This document shows, piece after piece, positions 17,285 to 26,539 of a stretch of DNA of 64,000 nt. Made by a program: the position numbers and the translations under genes. The DNA comes from Planctomycetia bacterium (GTDB taxonomy: Bacteria; Planctomycetota; Phycisphaerae; UBA1845; UTPLA1). The notes under the pieces were generated by a model that worked only from the letters and a program-made list of their open reading frames with translations, ran no database searches and had not been told where the DNA came from. Position 1 is the first letter of the stretch, and each line of letters opens with the position of its first letter. The stretch lies in assembly GCA_015200345.1 (NCBI GenBank), contig CP054187.1:1596470-1660469 (forward strand), read 5' to 3'.

Positions 17285-18949
17285 TCAGCCCGAACCCGGT
17301 CCATGGGTGGCCGAACTGTCGTACAGCTTCTTGGGATTGGCGGGCAGGTGGATTCGTATGAGCGTCCCTTCGCCGGGGATGCTGTCCACCTGGATGCGTC
17401 CGCGATGCTCGTCGACGATTTTCTTCGCGACGGCCAGACCCAGACCCGTCCCGCCGTGGCCCTTGGTGGAATAAAACACTTCGAATATGCGCTCGCGCAA
17501 TTCGGCCGAGATGCCCGGCCCGTTGTCGCCCACGGTGATCGTCGCCTCGTCGGCTGCGGCGTCGTAGGACGTGGAGATCGTGACCATGCCCGACAGCTTC
17601 GGCACCGCGTCGATGGCATTCACGACGATGTTCAGTACGACTTGGTGAACGCCGTCTTCGTCCATCATGATCGCCGGCATGTGCGCGCCGGGGTTGGTGC
17701 GCAGCGTGACGCCCTTGTCGTCGGCACGCCGCTGCACGAGCTTGATCACGTCAGCAACGACGTCGTTCACCTGAACCGGGTCCAGCCGCGGCTCGCGTTT
17801 TTTCGCGTAGGCCAGCATGTTCATCGTCAGCGAGTAAATCTTGTCGAGATTCCGCTGCACGATCTGCCAGCCCTGATCGACCGTCGCCAGCGATTGGCCG
17901 CGCAGGCCCATCTCCACCACGTCGCTGCCGCCCATCATGCCCTGGAGGATGTTCTTGATGTAATGCGACAGCGCCGCGACCGTCTCTCCCGCGGCCGCCA
18001 GACGCTCGGTCCGCATGCGCTCGTTCACCAGCCGCGCGTCTTCGATCGACAGTCCGGCCATCTGCCCGATCGCGGCAACCAGTCGCAACTGTTCTTCCGT
18101 GTAGATGTGCCGTCCCATCGCACAATCGACGTACAACACGCCGAGAATCTCCTTGCGCGAAACGAGCGGCACGCAGATGACCGACCGCAGCCCGATCTCC
18201 TGGCTGCCGCCGCCGCCGGGCCTGGCGAATCGCGCATCGTTCATCGCGTTCGAGCAGAGCACGCCCTCGCGCGTCGAGATCACATGATCTACAATTGACT
18301 TGCTTGCGCGAATCCGGTCCCGCGCGTCATCCTGCCAACGCACGACTTCCGCTTCGTACTTTCCCTGCTTCGGATCGCGCAACAACACAAACCCGCGATC
18401 CGCGGGCACCTCCTCGAAGATCAGGTCCATCACCCGCTCGCAAAGCTGTTGCGGTGAAAGGATCGCCCCGACCGCATCGAGCAGCGCCGACATCACACGC
18501 CACGATCGCACCGCCTCGGCCGCCGCAGGCGACGCGAGTATCATGCTGTCGTCCCCGCTGCCGACCGATCCGATGATCGACGCCGGCGTGCGCTCCGCCG
18601 AATCCAGATCGACCAGCGCCGAAGCCGGCGTCGCCGCGCCCCCCTCGGTGTCAAGCTCCTCCGCGGCGTCCCAGACCATCAGCGTCGCACCCATGCGAAT
18701 CTGATCGCCGTGCTTCAATCGCATCGGCCGTTCCAACCGCCGACCGTTCAGGTAAGTCCCGTTCGCGCTCTTGAGGTCATCCAGCGTCCAACCCCGGCCG
18801 GTCGGACGTAGCTCTGCATGGCGGCGCGACACGGTGAAGTCGGTCAGCGGCAAGGCCTCGCTGGCCCGCCCCAGCAGAACCAGCTCCCCCTCGGTGGGGT
18901 CGTATCGAAGCCCTTTATCCGGGCCTTGCAGAATGAGAATGGTGGGCAC
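17285..18949 (-). CDS. FHA-GAF sensor histidine kinase
   Basis: A 554-residue soluble kinase. Residues 1-95 are an FHA domain (LGRAS, SRRHAEL, SANGTYLNGRRL), a phosphothreonine-binding module. Residues about 150-305 are a GAF sensor. The dimerisation helix carries the phospho-acceptor His329 in ALSHYIKN, and the HATPase domain has VLNIVVNAID (N box), VGDNGPGIS (G1), and GHGGTGLGLAV (G2). It has no transmembrane segment. I chose the GTG at 18949, which gives the usual FHA N-terminus (VPTILILQGPDKGL) and has GGAAGGA about eight bases upstream. A longer frame reaching 19174 would collide with the divergent gene at 19173. No response regulator is adjacent, so it is probably an orphan kinase. Confidence 0.88.
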   Translation of the reverse strand: MPTILILQGPDKGLRYDPTEGELVLLGRASEALPLTDFTVSRRHAELRPTGRGWTLDDLKSANGTYLNGRRLERPMRLKHGDQIRMGATLMVWDAAEELDTEGGAATPASALVDLDSAERTPASIIGSVGSGDDSMILASPAAAEAVRSWRVMSALLDAVGAILSPQQLCERVMDLIFEEVPADRGFVLLRDPKQGKYEAEVVRWQDDARDRIRASKSIVDHVISTREGVLCSNAMNDARFARPGGGGSQEIGLRSVICVPLVSRKEILGVLYVDCAMGRHIYTEEQLRLVAAIGQMAGLSIEDARLVNERMRTERLAAAGETVAALSHYIKNILQGMMGGSDVVEMGLRGQSLATVDQGWQIVQRNLDKIYSLTMNMLAYAKKREPRLDPVQVNDVVADVIKLVQRRADDKGVTLRTNPGAHMPAIMMDEDGVHQVVLNIVVNAIDAVPKLSGMVTISTSYDAAADEATITVGDNGPGISAELRERIFEVFYSTKGHGGTGLGLAVAKKIVDEHRGRIQVDSIPGEGTLIRIHLPANPKKLYDSSATHGPGSG

Positions 18950-19172
18950 CGCGGTCGATCCTTCCCTTGCCACGTCTTGGTTCGTATCTCCCTTTCCATC
19001 GGGTCGATCCGCACGTGGCCACAGCACCGTGTTAAGGCGGCGTAAAGTTCTACTCCGCTTGATGTTGCGGGTCAAACCCGTGGCCCGATTTCGTTGCGAT
19101 TTCATCCGCATGAGCCTACGATAACTCGAATCACGAACTCCGAACGCCGATTCCGGCTCCTCGAGGTGCGCC

Positions 19173-19661
19173 ATGATCTCCGCCGAGCAACGCCAGCAGC
19201 TACGAGATGCGATCGGATCGCACGACTTTCTTCATCGCATTCTGCGCCAAGTGGAGCACCTCCACCGCGTCGTCTTTCACGAACGAGTCAAAAATCTGGA
19301 CTGGCAGTTCGTCCGCGCCAGCGCCGAAGAGATTCTCATCGCCGACATCGTCTCGCGCCATGCCGGGCAGATCGACGGCGTCTACTTCGCCCTGCGCAAG
19401 GCCGAAGATTCCGGCCGATCCTGGCAGCAGGCCATCGCCGAGTACGCCTCGTACATTCACAATTACTACACGACGCCGCTGGGCGTGGTGATGCGGCGCG
19501 ACCTGTTTGGTGAGGATTGTCACTTCGTCACGTCGGCCGCCGACCCGTTCAACAAGCCGAACGTCGCGCGCGCCGCGGCTGCCACCGTGAAGCCTTCCGC
19601 GCCACCGATCCTGCCGCCAGCGGACGCTACGCCGAAGCCAGTTCCCGCAGGACGGCCTTGA
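19173..19661 (+). CDS. Hypothetical protein
   Basis: A 162-residue protein I do not recognise. The first 125 residues are charged, aromatic and probably helical (DFLHRILRQVEHLHRVVFHERVK, then YASYIHNYYTTPLGVVMRRDLFG); the last 35 are proline- and alanine-rich and look disordered. There is no signal peptide or membrane segment. It is divergent from the FHA-GAF kinase, about 220 bases away, and its 3' end overlaps pepD convergently by 35 bases. Codon use is like its neighbours, so I consider it real. Confidence 0.65.
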   Translation: MISAEQRQQLRDAIGSHDFLHRILRQVEHLHRVVFHERVKNLDWQFVRASAEEILIADIVSRHAGQIDGVYFALRKAEDSGRSWQQAIAEYASYIHNYYTTPLGVVMRRDLFGEDCHFVTSAADPFNKPNVARAAAATVKPSAPPILPPADATPKPVPAGRP

Positions 19662-21111
19662 GATAGTCCCACATCTTGGCGACCGAGTCAGGATAAACGC
19701 GCTCGTCGGGGCTGTGCGCGCCGGTGATGTTCGGGCCGAAGGAGATCATGTCCAGCCCGCCGACGCGCTGCCCGATGATGCCGCATTCCAGCCCGGCATG
19801 AATGGCCGTGACGCCCGGCTCGTGCCCGAACACGCGCGCGTACACTTTTTTGCACGTGTCCAACAAAGGCGACCGGATGTCGGGCCGCCAGCCGGGGTAC
19901 TCGTTCCCGATGGAGGATGACGCCCCGGCCAGCGCGGCGATCGACCGCAGCATTTGCACCGTGCGGACCATCTGCGCCTCCGACGCGCTGCGCGCCAGGC
20001 AACCGGCGGTGATCTGGAGCGAGCCGCTCGCGTCGCACGTCACGGTCGACAAATTGTTCGACGTCTGAACAAGGCCGGGAATCTCCGGAAACACGGCCAG
20101 CACCCCGCTCGGAATCGCCGCCAGCGCCCCCAGCACCCGCGCCGTGTCGACGGCGGTCGCTGCCTGATCAGCATGCACCGAGCCGACGGAAATCGCGGCA
20201 TCCGCCTCGCCGTTGTCTGTTTTTAACGCAGCGCAGACCTGCTCGCAGGACTTGCGCAGCGCCTCGCTCACGCCGCGCGGACCACACACGACTGCCGACG
20301 CCTCACGCGGGATCGCGTTGCGCTTGCTCCCGCCCGCGAGCTGCGCGATCCGCAAACCGTCGATGCCCGCGCCGAGCAGCGCCTGAACCAGCGACTTGAT
20401 GGCGTTGCCTCGATTCAGATGAATGTCGCTGCCGCTGTGGCCGCCGCGCAGACCGCGCACCTCCACCCGCGCCGATTCCAGGCCGGCCGCCTTTTCCACG
20501 GGCAGCCTCCACGCGTAATTCACGTCTGTGCCGCCGGCGCAGCCGATGTAGAGCGTGTCGTCCTCCTCGCTGTCCAGGTTGATCAGCCGCTGGGCCGTGA
20601 GAAACCCCTTCTCTATGGACTTCGCGCCGGTCATGCCGTCTTCTTCGTCGTAGGTCAGCAGAATCTCCAGCGGCCCGCGCTGCACATCCGGCTCCGTCGC
20701 CGCGGCCAGCGCCAGGCACACGCCGATGCCGTTGTCCGCACCCAACGTCGTACCTTCCGCGCGAACAACGGTCTTGTCATCTTTCGTTCGATCCAGGATC
20801 AGCCGGATCGGGTCGCGGTCGAAATCGTGCTTCGTGCCCGAGTTGGCCTCGCACACCATGTCGAGGTGCCCCTGAAGGCAGATCGGCGGCGCGTGTTCAA
20901 ATCCCGGCGTGGCCGGCGCGGTGATAAGCAAGTTGCCCGATGCATCCTGTCGCACGTTCAAGCCATTCTCGGCGGCGAGCTGCTTCATGCGCGCTCGGAT
21001 TCGGTCCTCCTTCTTTGAACCGCGGGGAATGGCCGACATCTCGGCGAAGAATCGCCAGACGGCTTCGGGCTTGAGTTTCAAAACGGCTGGGTCGACATGG
21101 TCATAGGACAT
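19627..21111 (-). CDS. pepD: Aminoacyl-histidine dipeptidase (beta-alanyl-histidine dipeptidase)
   Basis: A 494-residue M20-family zinc metallopeptidase that hydrolyses Xaa-His dipeptides in the cytoplasm. The signature begins with PEAVWRFFAEMSAIPRGSKKED. Metal-ligand motifs are clear: LQGHLDMVCE (His/Asp), GTTLGADNGIGV (bridging Asp), TYDEEDGMTG (catalytic Glu pair), INLDSEEDD, and a late HAGLECGI. The length matches PepD. A histidine-degradation set (ftcD, hutI) lies 25 kb away, so histidine freed from peptides could feed it, although the two loci are not linked. Confidence 0.95.
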   Translation of the reverse strand: MSYDHVDPAVLKLKPEAVWRFFAEMSAIPRGSKKEDRIRARMKQLAAENGLNVRQDASGNLLITAPATPGFEHAPPICLQGHLDMVCEANSGTKHDFDRDPIRLILDRTKDDKTVVRAEGTTLGADNGIGVCLALAAATEPDVQRGPLEILLTYDEEDGMTGAKSIEKGFLTAQRLINLDSEEDDTLYIGCAGGTDVNYAWRLPVEKAAGLESARVEVRGLRGGHSGSDIHLNRGNAIKSLVQALLGAGIDGLRIAQLAGGSKRNAIPREASAVVCGPRGVSEALRKSCEQVCAALKTDNGEADAAISVGSVHADQAATAVDTARVLGALAAIPSGVLAVFPEIPGLVQTSNNLSTVTCDASGSLQITAGCLARSASEAQMVRTVQMLRSIAALAGASSSIGNEYPGWRPDIRSPLLDTCKKVYARVFGHEPGVTAIHAGLECGIIGQRVGGLDMISFGPNITGAHSPDERVYPDSVAKMWDYLKAVLRELASA

Positions 21112-21231
21112 GGAAGATAGCGTAGGGGGAAGTGGAAAAAGGGAAAAGGGAACGGGGAACAGGCACGGAAGGGTATTGCGGCGGAGAAGGACTTGCGATC
21201 AGGGTACAGCGTGTGGCTAATGGCTCACGGT

Positions 21232-23139
21232 TCATGGCTGGCGGCTTACCCCTGCGTTCGTCGCGACGACCCAGTCATCTTCGTCCGCACCCGCTTCGCC
21301 GCGATCGACCTCGCAGAGCAGTCGCGCGGGCGGGCGATAAAACAGTTTCAGATTCTCGTAGTCCTCCCGCTCGAACACGATGTAGACGGGGCGCTCGGAT
21401 TCAAGCAACTCGCACAGGCGCGTCGCAGCCGTGCGGCGCAGGTCTTCGTTGGAAGCGCGGTTGCGTCGCTGGGCGATGAGTTTGTAAGGGTCCATCACCT
21501 GCAACACCTCGCGGCGGCAGTAATACGTCACGCGTCCATCGGGCCGATTGCTCGCCCAATACAGCGGCGCATCGTCGGAAACATTGGCGTCGCGCAGATG
21601 CTGCACCAGCGCGCGCGGATCGTCGCAGTTCCCCAGCGCCGGACCGAGCAGCGTCCACGTTACGAGGAAACCTGTCACGCACGATGCGCCGACGGCGACG
21701 AGACTTCGGATGCGCTGCGGAGAAGTCGGCGCGGCCGCCGCACCGTACAACCGCACCGCGCCATACATTCCCGCAATGATCAGCCCGGCGATGACCAGCG
21801 TGCCCCACGTCACCGGCGGATGCCACGCCTCGTGAAACATGTGATCGCCGACGAACCACGCGATGATCGCCCCGGCGCTCGCCAGCACGACAAACACCAG
21901 GCCGATCCATTTCGTGCGCCGTGGATTCACCGCCGGTCGATGCAGAAAGAACCGCTCCAGCACGGGGCCAAGCAGCAACATGCAGCCCGGCAGCGCAGGG
22001 AGCAGATAGTACGGCTTCTTGAAACTCATAAGCGAGAGAATCGCGACCGTCACGAGAACCCAGCACCACGCGTAGCGCATCGGCCGGCGATGGCTTCGAT
22101 AGGCCCGCAGAAAGGGCGCAGCAAGCGCCTCGGGTACGGACAGCGACCACGGCATCGCCAACCCCAGCAACAGCGGCGCGTAGTACCAGTAGCCGCCGGA
22201 TTTCACCCCGGGGTAATCCCCTTCCAGCCGGTCCAGGTATTCATAGTTCCATAGCTCCCAGAAATACGGCTCGCGCCGAGCGACGAGGAACATCCACGGC
22301 AGGAACATCATCAAGAACAGCGGAACGCCCCACCAAAGGCCCAGACTCGTCAGCGCCAACTTCAGCCGCGGCCACGCATCAAACACCAATCGACTCATCG
22401 CGCCGCGAATGCGTCCCGGCCGCGCAGCCGTCAATCTCCGCAGCGGTCGATCCAGCCACCAGTAGACCGCGATCGGCGCGCACACAACCATCAGCGGCAT
22501 CGGCCCCTTGGCGAGCATGGCCAGACCCAGGGCGAGGTAGAAGGCCGCCTGATGCCAGCGGCGCGCGGAGCCGGTCGCACGCCGCGACCACCAGAATTCC
22601 GCGAAGGCCCAGGTGCACAGCAGCGTCAGGACGGCTTCGACCGTGGCATTGAGCGCGAACAGCATCGCGCCGACGGATGTTAAATATGCAAACGTCGTGA
22701 TTCGAGCCGCCGTCACGCCGAACATGTCGCGCGCGAGGCGGAGCAGGATCAGCGCCGTAGCGAGCGTCGCCAGCACCGACGGCAGGCGAGGAATGAACTC
22801 CTCGGAGATCCAGTGCGTTGCCCACCGGTCGGGCAGGGCCTTCGTCACGGCGGCGACGAGCCAGGGAGCCAACGGCGGCTTCATCAGAAACGGTGTATCA
22901 AGATACTGCGGGACGATCCAATCGCCGGTCTGGAGCGTCTGACGGGCGATCTGGGCGACGATGACTTCGTGATCGCCCAGTGATGGACCGCGGGACAGCG
23001 TGATCAGGGCGAAGAGTACCCATGCCAGGAACAACAGCGCCATCGCCTGCCGGCCCAGCCCTGCCTGCGGATGCGCCCCCTCTCTCACGCTTGCAAACGA
23101 TACAGCACCGGAATCGGAGTTGAGCGATAATCGAGACAT
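21232..23139 (-). CDS. ArnT/PMT-like integral membrane glycosyltransferase
   Basis: A 635-residue GT-C fold protein with about a dozen hydrophobic helices. The first extracytoplasmic loop contains GDHEVIVAQIARQTLQTGDW then FLMKPPLAPWLVA, the typical PMT_2/ArnT pattern in which an acidic residue is catalytic and the substrate is a polyprenyl-linked sugar. A soluble C-terminal tail (about 500-635) follows. Such enzymes glycosylate lipid A, lipids or proteins at the outer face of the inner membrane; the acceptor cannot be told. The start at ATG 23139 (MSRLSLNSDSG) is preferred over one at 23211. The neighbouring manA would supply sugar phosphates, which is only a loose link. Confidence 0.8.
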   Translation of the reverse strand: MSRLSLNSDSGAVSFASVREGAHPQAGLGRQAMALLFLAWVLFALITLSRGPSLGDHEVIVAQIARQTLQTGDWIVPQYLDTPFLMKPPLAPWLVAAVTKALPDRWATHWISEEFIPRLPSVLATLATALILLRLARDMFGVTAARITTFAYLTSVGAMLFALNATVEAVLTLLCTWAFAEFWWSRRATGSARRWHQAAFYLALGLAMLAKGPMPLMVVCAPIAVYWWLDRPLRRLTAARPGRIRGAMSRLVFDAWPRLKLALTSLGLWWGVPLFLMMFLPWMFLVARREPYFWELWNYEYLDRLEGDYPGVKSGGYWYYAPLLLGLAMPWSLSVPEALAAPFLRAYRSHRRPMRYAWCWVLVTVAILSLMSFKKPYYLLPALPGCMLLLGPVLERFFLHRPAVNPRRTKWIGLVFVVLASAGAIIAWFVGDHMFHEAWHPPVTWGTLVIAGLIIAGMYGAVRLYGAAAAPTSPQRIRSLVAVGASCVTGFLVTWTLLGPALGNCDDPRALVQHLRDANVSDDAPLYWASNRPDGRVTYYCRREVLQVMDPYKLIAQRRNRASNEDLRRTAATRLCELLESERPVYIVFEREDYENLKLFYRPPARLLCEVDRGEAGADEDDWVVATNAGVSRQP

Positions 23140-23536
23140 TCCAAGCAATACCCAAAGGCGATGGCCGAGCAGGAAATCCCCGCCGCCCGGCAGAAGGGGA
23201 AAAAACGCCAACTCTCATGGCGACGAAGAGTTATTGTCAGCCAACGGCGGAATACTCGCAACAGAACGAGGATTTCAGCCATCGCATCCTGGAAATTGGG
23301 GAAGACCGCGTCGCCGCCCCCAAAAAAGTTCCGTTTCTACCCGCGTGAGAGCCTCCGATGCCGTCCGTATTAGAGAATGATCTGCCGAGGGCGGATTGGC
23401 TGGGGGACAGCCCGCACTCGTAGGAGGAAACCTGCCCGCGATGGTTCCGTCCTGATGGGGACCATCTGCCTGTTTGCATTCCAACCGTCGCGACCGCATC
23501 CGGAATCACGCCTGCGGCCCGCGATAATACAATCGT

Positions 23537-23621
23537 GTTCGACCGGTGGATGTTTGTCGGCTCGCCCATCCGCTGGTTGATTCTCCCACCCGGTGGTCGG
23601 ACCGGGTGGGAACTTTTTTTA
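23537..23621 (+). ncRNA. Candidate small RNA or attenuator leader upstream of manA
   Basis: Two hairpins in tandem end in a T tract although no plus-strand gene lies upstream. The first stem is 14 consecutive pairs (23539-23552 with 23567-23580, three of them G-U) around a 14-base loop; the pattern of wobbles supports an RNA structure. The second is the terminator at 23585-23620. A possible -10 element TAATAC lies at 23525-23530 with no clear -35. The 5' arm of the first stem (ACCGGTGG) resembles the 3' arm of the terminator (ACCGGGTGG), so it could pair with the terminator's 5' arm and prevent termination. That would make this a switchable leader for manA, whose ATG is 66 bases beyond the T tract. 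It could equally be an independent sRNA. Confidence 0.5.
23585..23620 (+). terminator. Strong Rho-independent terminator before manA
   Basis: CCCACCCGGT (23585-23594) pairs perfectly with ACCGGGTGGG (23601-23610) across a six-base loop, then aac and seven T (23614-23620). It points in the direction of manA and has no coding gene upstream on its strand. Confidence 0.92.
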
Positions 23622-23686
23622 TGCCGCCGCCCGTTCACGCGGCCCGCCGAGCAGGACGCATCCTGACGGTGTAGAATCCTGATGCG

Positions 23687-24793
23687 ATGAGTTTCTGCCC
23701 GCTCGTGTTTGAGCCGATTTATCGCCCCAAGGTCTGGGGCGGTCGCCATCTGGCGCGCCTCCTGAACAAGCCATTGCCGTCGCCGGATGACCAGCCCATT
23801 GGCGAATCGTGGGAGGTCGTCGATCTGCCCGATGCGCAGTCCATCGTTGCGCGCGGACCGATGAAGGGTCGAACCCTGCATTCCCTTGTGGACGAATGGG
23901 GCGCGGACCTGCTCGGCCGGGCACCCCTCGCCGCGGGGCGCTTCCCCCTGCTCATCAAGTTTCTCGATGCCTGCCAGCCGCTGTCGATCCAGGTGCATCC
24001 CGACGATGCGACGGCGGCGCGCGCGGGCCTCGCGCCGATCGGCAAGCACGAGGCGTGGTATGTCATCGAAGCACGGGATGACGCGACGATCTATCGCGGA
24101 CTGCGGCCCGGTGTTTCACGCGATCGCGCGGCCGAGCAACTTGCGCGCGACCCGGCGTCGCTTGTGGACTGCGTAGCGACGCGCCGCGCGCGGCCCGGCG
24201 ATGCGTTCTATCTCCCCGCAGGCACGGTCCATGCCGCGGGCGGCGGACTCGTGCTTGCCGAGGTGCAGACCCCCTGCGACGTGACGTACCGGCTCTACGA
24301 CTGGGATCGCACCAGGCCGGCCGGCGACGCGGGCATGCACATCCGCGAGGGGATCGACGCGATTGTCACGAACTCGGATTTCGCCGCGGCCGAGAAGCGC
24401 ACACACGTGACGAGCATCTTCACGACGGTGACCCGGCTGATCTCCTGCCCGAAGTTCCGCATGGAGAAGGTGCGCTTCGTCGAAGGCGTCGAGCAGGAGA
24501 TTCCCTACGCGGAGCTGGTCTGCTGGATCGTGCTCGAAGGTCGCGGCGAGATCGTCAGCGGCAGCGCCTCGGAGCGCTTCGCCGCCGGCGACGTGGTCGT
24601 GTTGCCCGCGGCGCTTCGCAAAGCAAGATTAAAGACACACGCAGCCTGCACGTGGCTGGAAGTGACCGTGCCGGTCGAGTCGGACCTGGCGAGGTTTGAT
24701 CGCCCCGCCGCGGGCGTCCTGCGCGAGACGCCGGCTGCTGACGGATTTGTATCACTTGGAATCCGCCGAACCGGCCCCGGCAACCAACCGTGA
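23687..24793 (+). CDS. manA: Mannose-6-phosphate isomerase, class I
   Basis: A 368-residue type I phosphomannose isomerase, a zinc enzyme that interconverts fructose-6-phosphate and mannose-6-phosphate for GDP-mannose synthesis or mannose use. Motifs include PIYRPKVWGGRHLAR at the start, the zinc-binding SIQVHPDD, AWYVIEA, and PAGTVHAAGGGLVLAEVQ followed by YRLYDWDR. It is a bacterial short form with a second cupin in the C-terminal half (ASERFAAGDVVVLPAA). It is preceded by a terminator-bearing leader that may control it, and followed by a small membrane protein gene. Confidence 0.93.
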   Translation: MSFCPLVFEPIYRPKVWGGRHLARLLNKPLPSPDDQPIGESWEVVDLPDAQSIVARGPMKGRTLHSLVDEWGADLLGRAPLAAGRFPLLIKFLDACQPLSIQVHPDDATAARAGLAPIGKHEAWYVIEARDDATIYRGLRPGVSRDRAAEQLARDPASLVDCVATRRARPGDAFYLPAGTVHAAGGGLVLAEVQTPCDVTYRLYDWDRTRPAGDAGMHIREGIDAIVTNSDFAAAEKRTHVTSIFTTVTRLISCPKFRMEKVRFVEGVEQEIPYAELVCWIVLEGRGEIVSGSASERFAAGDVVVLPAALRKARLKTHAACTWLEVTVPVESDLARFDRPAAGVLRETPAADGFVSLGIRRTGPGNQP

Positions 24794-24884
24794 TCCCGGC
24801 GAGGGAGGGCGCCTTTCCTCGGCTTCCGCGCCGCCCACTCATCGGCGGCGCGATCGGATCAACGTGGCGATCGAGGGAGGTGCA

Positions 24885-25241
24885 ATGAATCCGCAACTCA
24901 CGATGTTCGGGCAGAATATCTTCCTGCTCATCGGCATCGCCATGCTGCTGGCCATCATCGTGATCGTGCTGTTGGTCGCCGTCGTGGGCTGGCGCGTCTG
25001 GCGGTTTCAGCGCCAACAAAGCGCCGTTGACCGCGAGTTCGCGAAGAGGACAGGCAAGCCACCTTCCGCGGCACCCGGAGGAACGCACGGCCCGGCCGAT
25101 CAACCGCCCGACCCCGGCCTGCCCCCGATGGCACAGGGCATCTGCAACGCGTGCGGGCGCGTGTATGCGAAGGTCTATCACCTGCCGGATGGCGAGCGAC
25201 TTTGCAAAACGTGCTTTTCAAAGCGCCCGGCGCAAGCATAG
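24885..25241 (+). CDS. Small membrane protein with C-terminal zinc ribbon
   Basis: A 118-residue protein starting at an ATG preceded by GAGGGAGG. One strong transmembrane helix spans about residues 12-38 (IFLLIGIAMLLAIIVIVLLV). A proline-rich linker leads to a CxxC-CxxC knuckle (CNACGRV then CKTC, about residues 87-111), a probable zinc ribbon facing the cytoplasm. I do not recognise a family. It lies between manA and pilT on the same strand, about 90 and 100 bases from each, so a link to either is possible but unproven. Confidence 0.75.
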   Translation: MNPQLTMFGQNIFLLIGIAMLLAIIVIVLLVAVVGWRVWRFQRQQSAVDREFAKRTGKPPSAAPGGTHGPADQPPDPGLPPMAQGICNACGRVYAKVYHLPDGERLCKTCFSKRPAQA

Positions 25242-25344
25242 AATGGATCAACGACCCCCGCCGCGGTGAATGTGAAATCCGTCCGGCCTGACCGCTTCAC
25301 ACGCACGATTCGAACCCGCCGCCCCTGCAACGCCGGCGAGTGAC

Positions 25345-26484
25345 ATGAACATGACCCACCCCACCCTCGACGACAAACTCTACGACCTCGGCAACGGCCG
25401 CAAGCTCTCCATGCGCGATCTGCTGGATTACTTCGCGCAGATGGGCCGCCTGCGCGTGTCGGACCTGCACATCAAGGCCGGCGTGCCGCCGGTCTATCGC
25501 GTCGACGGGCAATTGCAGAAGATGAAAGGCCCGCCGCTCACACGTGAGTCGGTCGAACTGCTTGCGCGCAGCCTGCTCACCGAACACGAATGGCCGCGCC
25601 TCGTCGAAGGCCGCTCGACCGACGGCTCGTGCATGACCGACACGATGCAGTTCCGCCTGAACTTCTTTCACGAGAACGAAGGGCTCGCCATCGCCATCCG
25701 CGCGCTGGAATCATCGGCCCCGGCCGTGGAGGAGATCGGCTTCCCCAATAACGTCTGGCGCGACATCGTCGCGCGGCAGCATGGGCTGGTGCTCGTGACC
25801 GGCATCACCGGCGCGGGCAAGAGCACGACCATCGCGTCGCTGATCGACCGCATCGCCCAGACGCGTCCCTGCCGCATCATCACGCTCGAAGACCCCATCG
25901 AATACCGATTGCACAGCAAGGCCGCGATTATCTCGCAGCGCGAGGTTGGGCGCGACGTGCCCAGCTTCGAGCGCGGCCTGCGCGATTGCCTGCGCGAGGA
26001 CCCGGACGTGATCTTCGTCGGCGAGATGCGCGATCGCGAAAGCGCCGCCTGGACGCTGACGGCCGCCGAGACCGGGCACCTGGTGTTTTCAACGCTGCAC
26101 ACGCGCGACACGCGCGGAACGCTGACGCGGGTGCTGGACATGTTTCCGCCGAACAAGCAGGACGAGATTGCCAGCCAGCTTTCGCTGGGGTTGAGCCATG
26201 TCATCTCGCAGAAATTGATCCCGCGCGCGAAGGGCGAAGGCCGCATCGTGGCCATGGAGATCATGAACAACATCTACGCCTGCTCAAACCTCATTCGCCA
26301 GTGCAAGGTGGAGCAGATTTACTCGCAGTTGCAGACGCGGACGAAGGACGTGCCCGAGGAACGCATGACGACGCTGGAGCGCTCGCTGGCCAATCTCGTC
26401 CGCGCCGGCCACATCACGCCGCTGGAAGCCGAGAAATGGGCCAACAACCCGAGCGCGTTCCTGGAAGAGATGCAGCGCGTGTGA
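25345..26484 (+). CDS. pilT: Twitching motility/type IV pilus retraction ATPase PilT-like
   Basis: A 379-residue secretion-superfamily ATPase. It has the N-terminal PAS-like part with DLHIKAGVPPVYRVDGQL, Walker A GITGAGKST near residue 153, the Asp box TLEDPIEY, Walker B with DPDVIFVGEMRD, and a His box STLHTRDTRGTL. Length and motifs fit PilT/PilU, hexameric motors that depolymerise type IV pili. No other pilus gene is adjacent, although a GspE/PilB homologue lies 4 kb away on the other strand. It converges on apt. Confidence 0.9.
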   Translation: MNMTHPTLDDKLYDLGNGRKLSMRDLLDYFAQMGRLRVSDLHIKAGVPPVYRVDGQLQKMKGPPLTRESVELLARSLLTEHEWPRLVEGRSTDGSCMTDTMQFRLNFFHENEGLAIAIRALESSAPAVEEIGFPNNVWRDIVARQHGLVLVTGITGAGKSTTIASLIDRIAQTRPCRIITLEDPIEYRLHSKAAIISQREVGRDVPSFERGLRDCLREDPDVIFVGEMRDRESAAWTLTAAETGHLVFSTLHTRDTRGTLTRVLDMFPPNKQDEIASQLSLGLSHVISQKLIPRAKGEGRIVAMEIMNNIYACSNLIRQCKVEQIYSQLQTRTKDVPEERMTTLERSLANLVRAGHITPLEAEKWANNPSAFLEEMQRV

Positions 26485-26539
26485 AGCAACTCGGTGGGCG
26501 ATGCCCGCCTTCCGCGAGGCGAGCCGGCTTCAAGGACTT

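Larger units (their letters stand above)
23140..23686. other. Intergenic region of about 550 bp holding structured RNA signals
   Basis: No protein-coding frame is credible here. The right half has three hairpins: 23440-23466 (GATGGTTCC with GGGACCATC, nine pairs), a 14-pair stem at 23539-23580, and a strong terminator at 23585-23620. These are described separately as a candidate ncRNA or manA leader. An AGGAGG at 23422-23427 precedes only a four-codon frame (23441). Confidence 0.6.

Noticed and set aside
23377-23580. 67-codon frame ahead of manA
   Set aside because: It coincides with RNA hairpins and a terminator and has an Arg-rich, non-protein-like composition.
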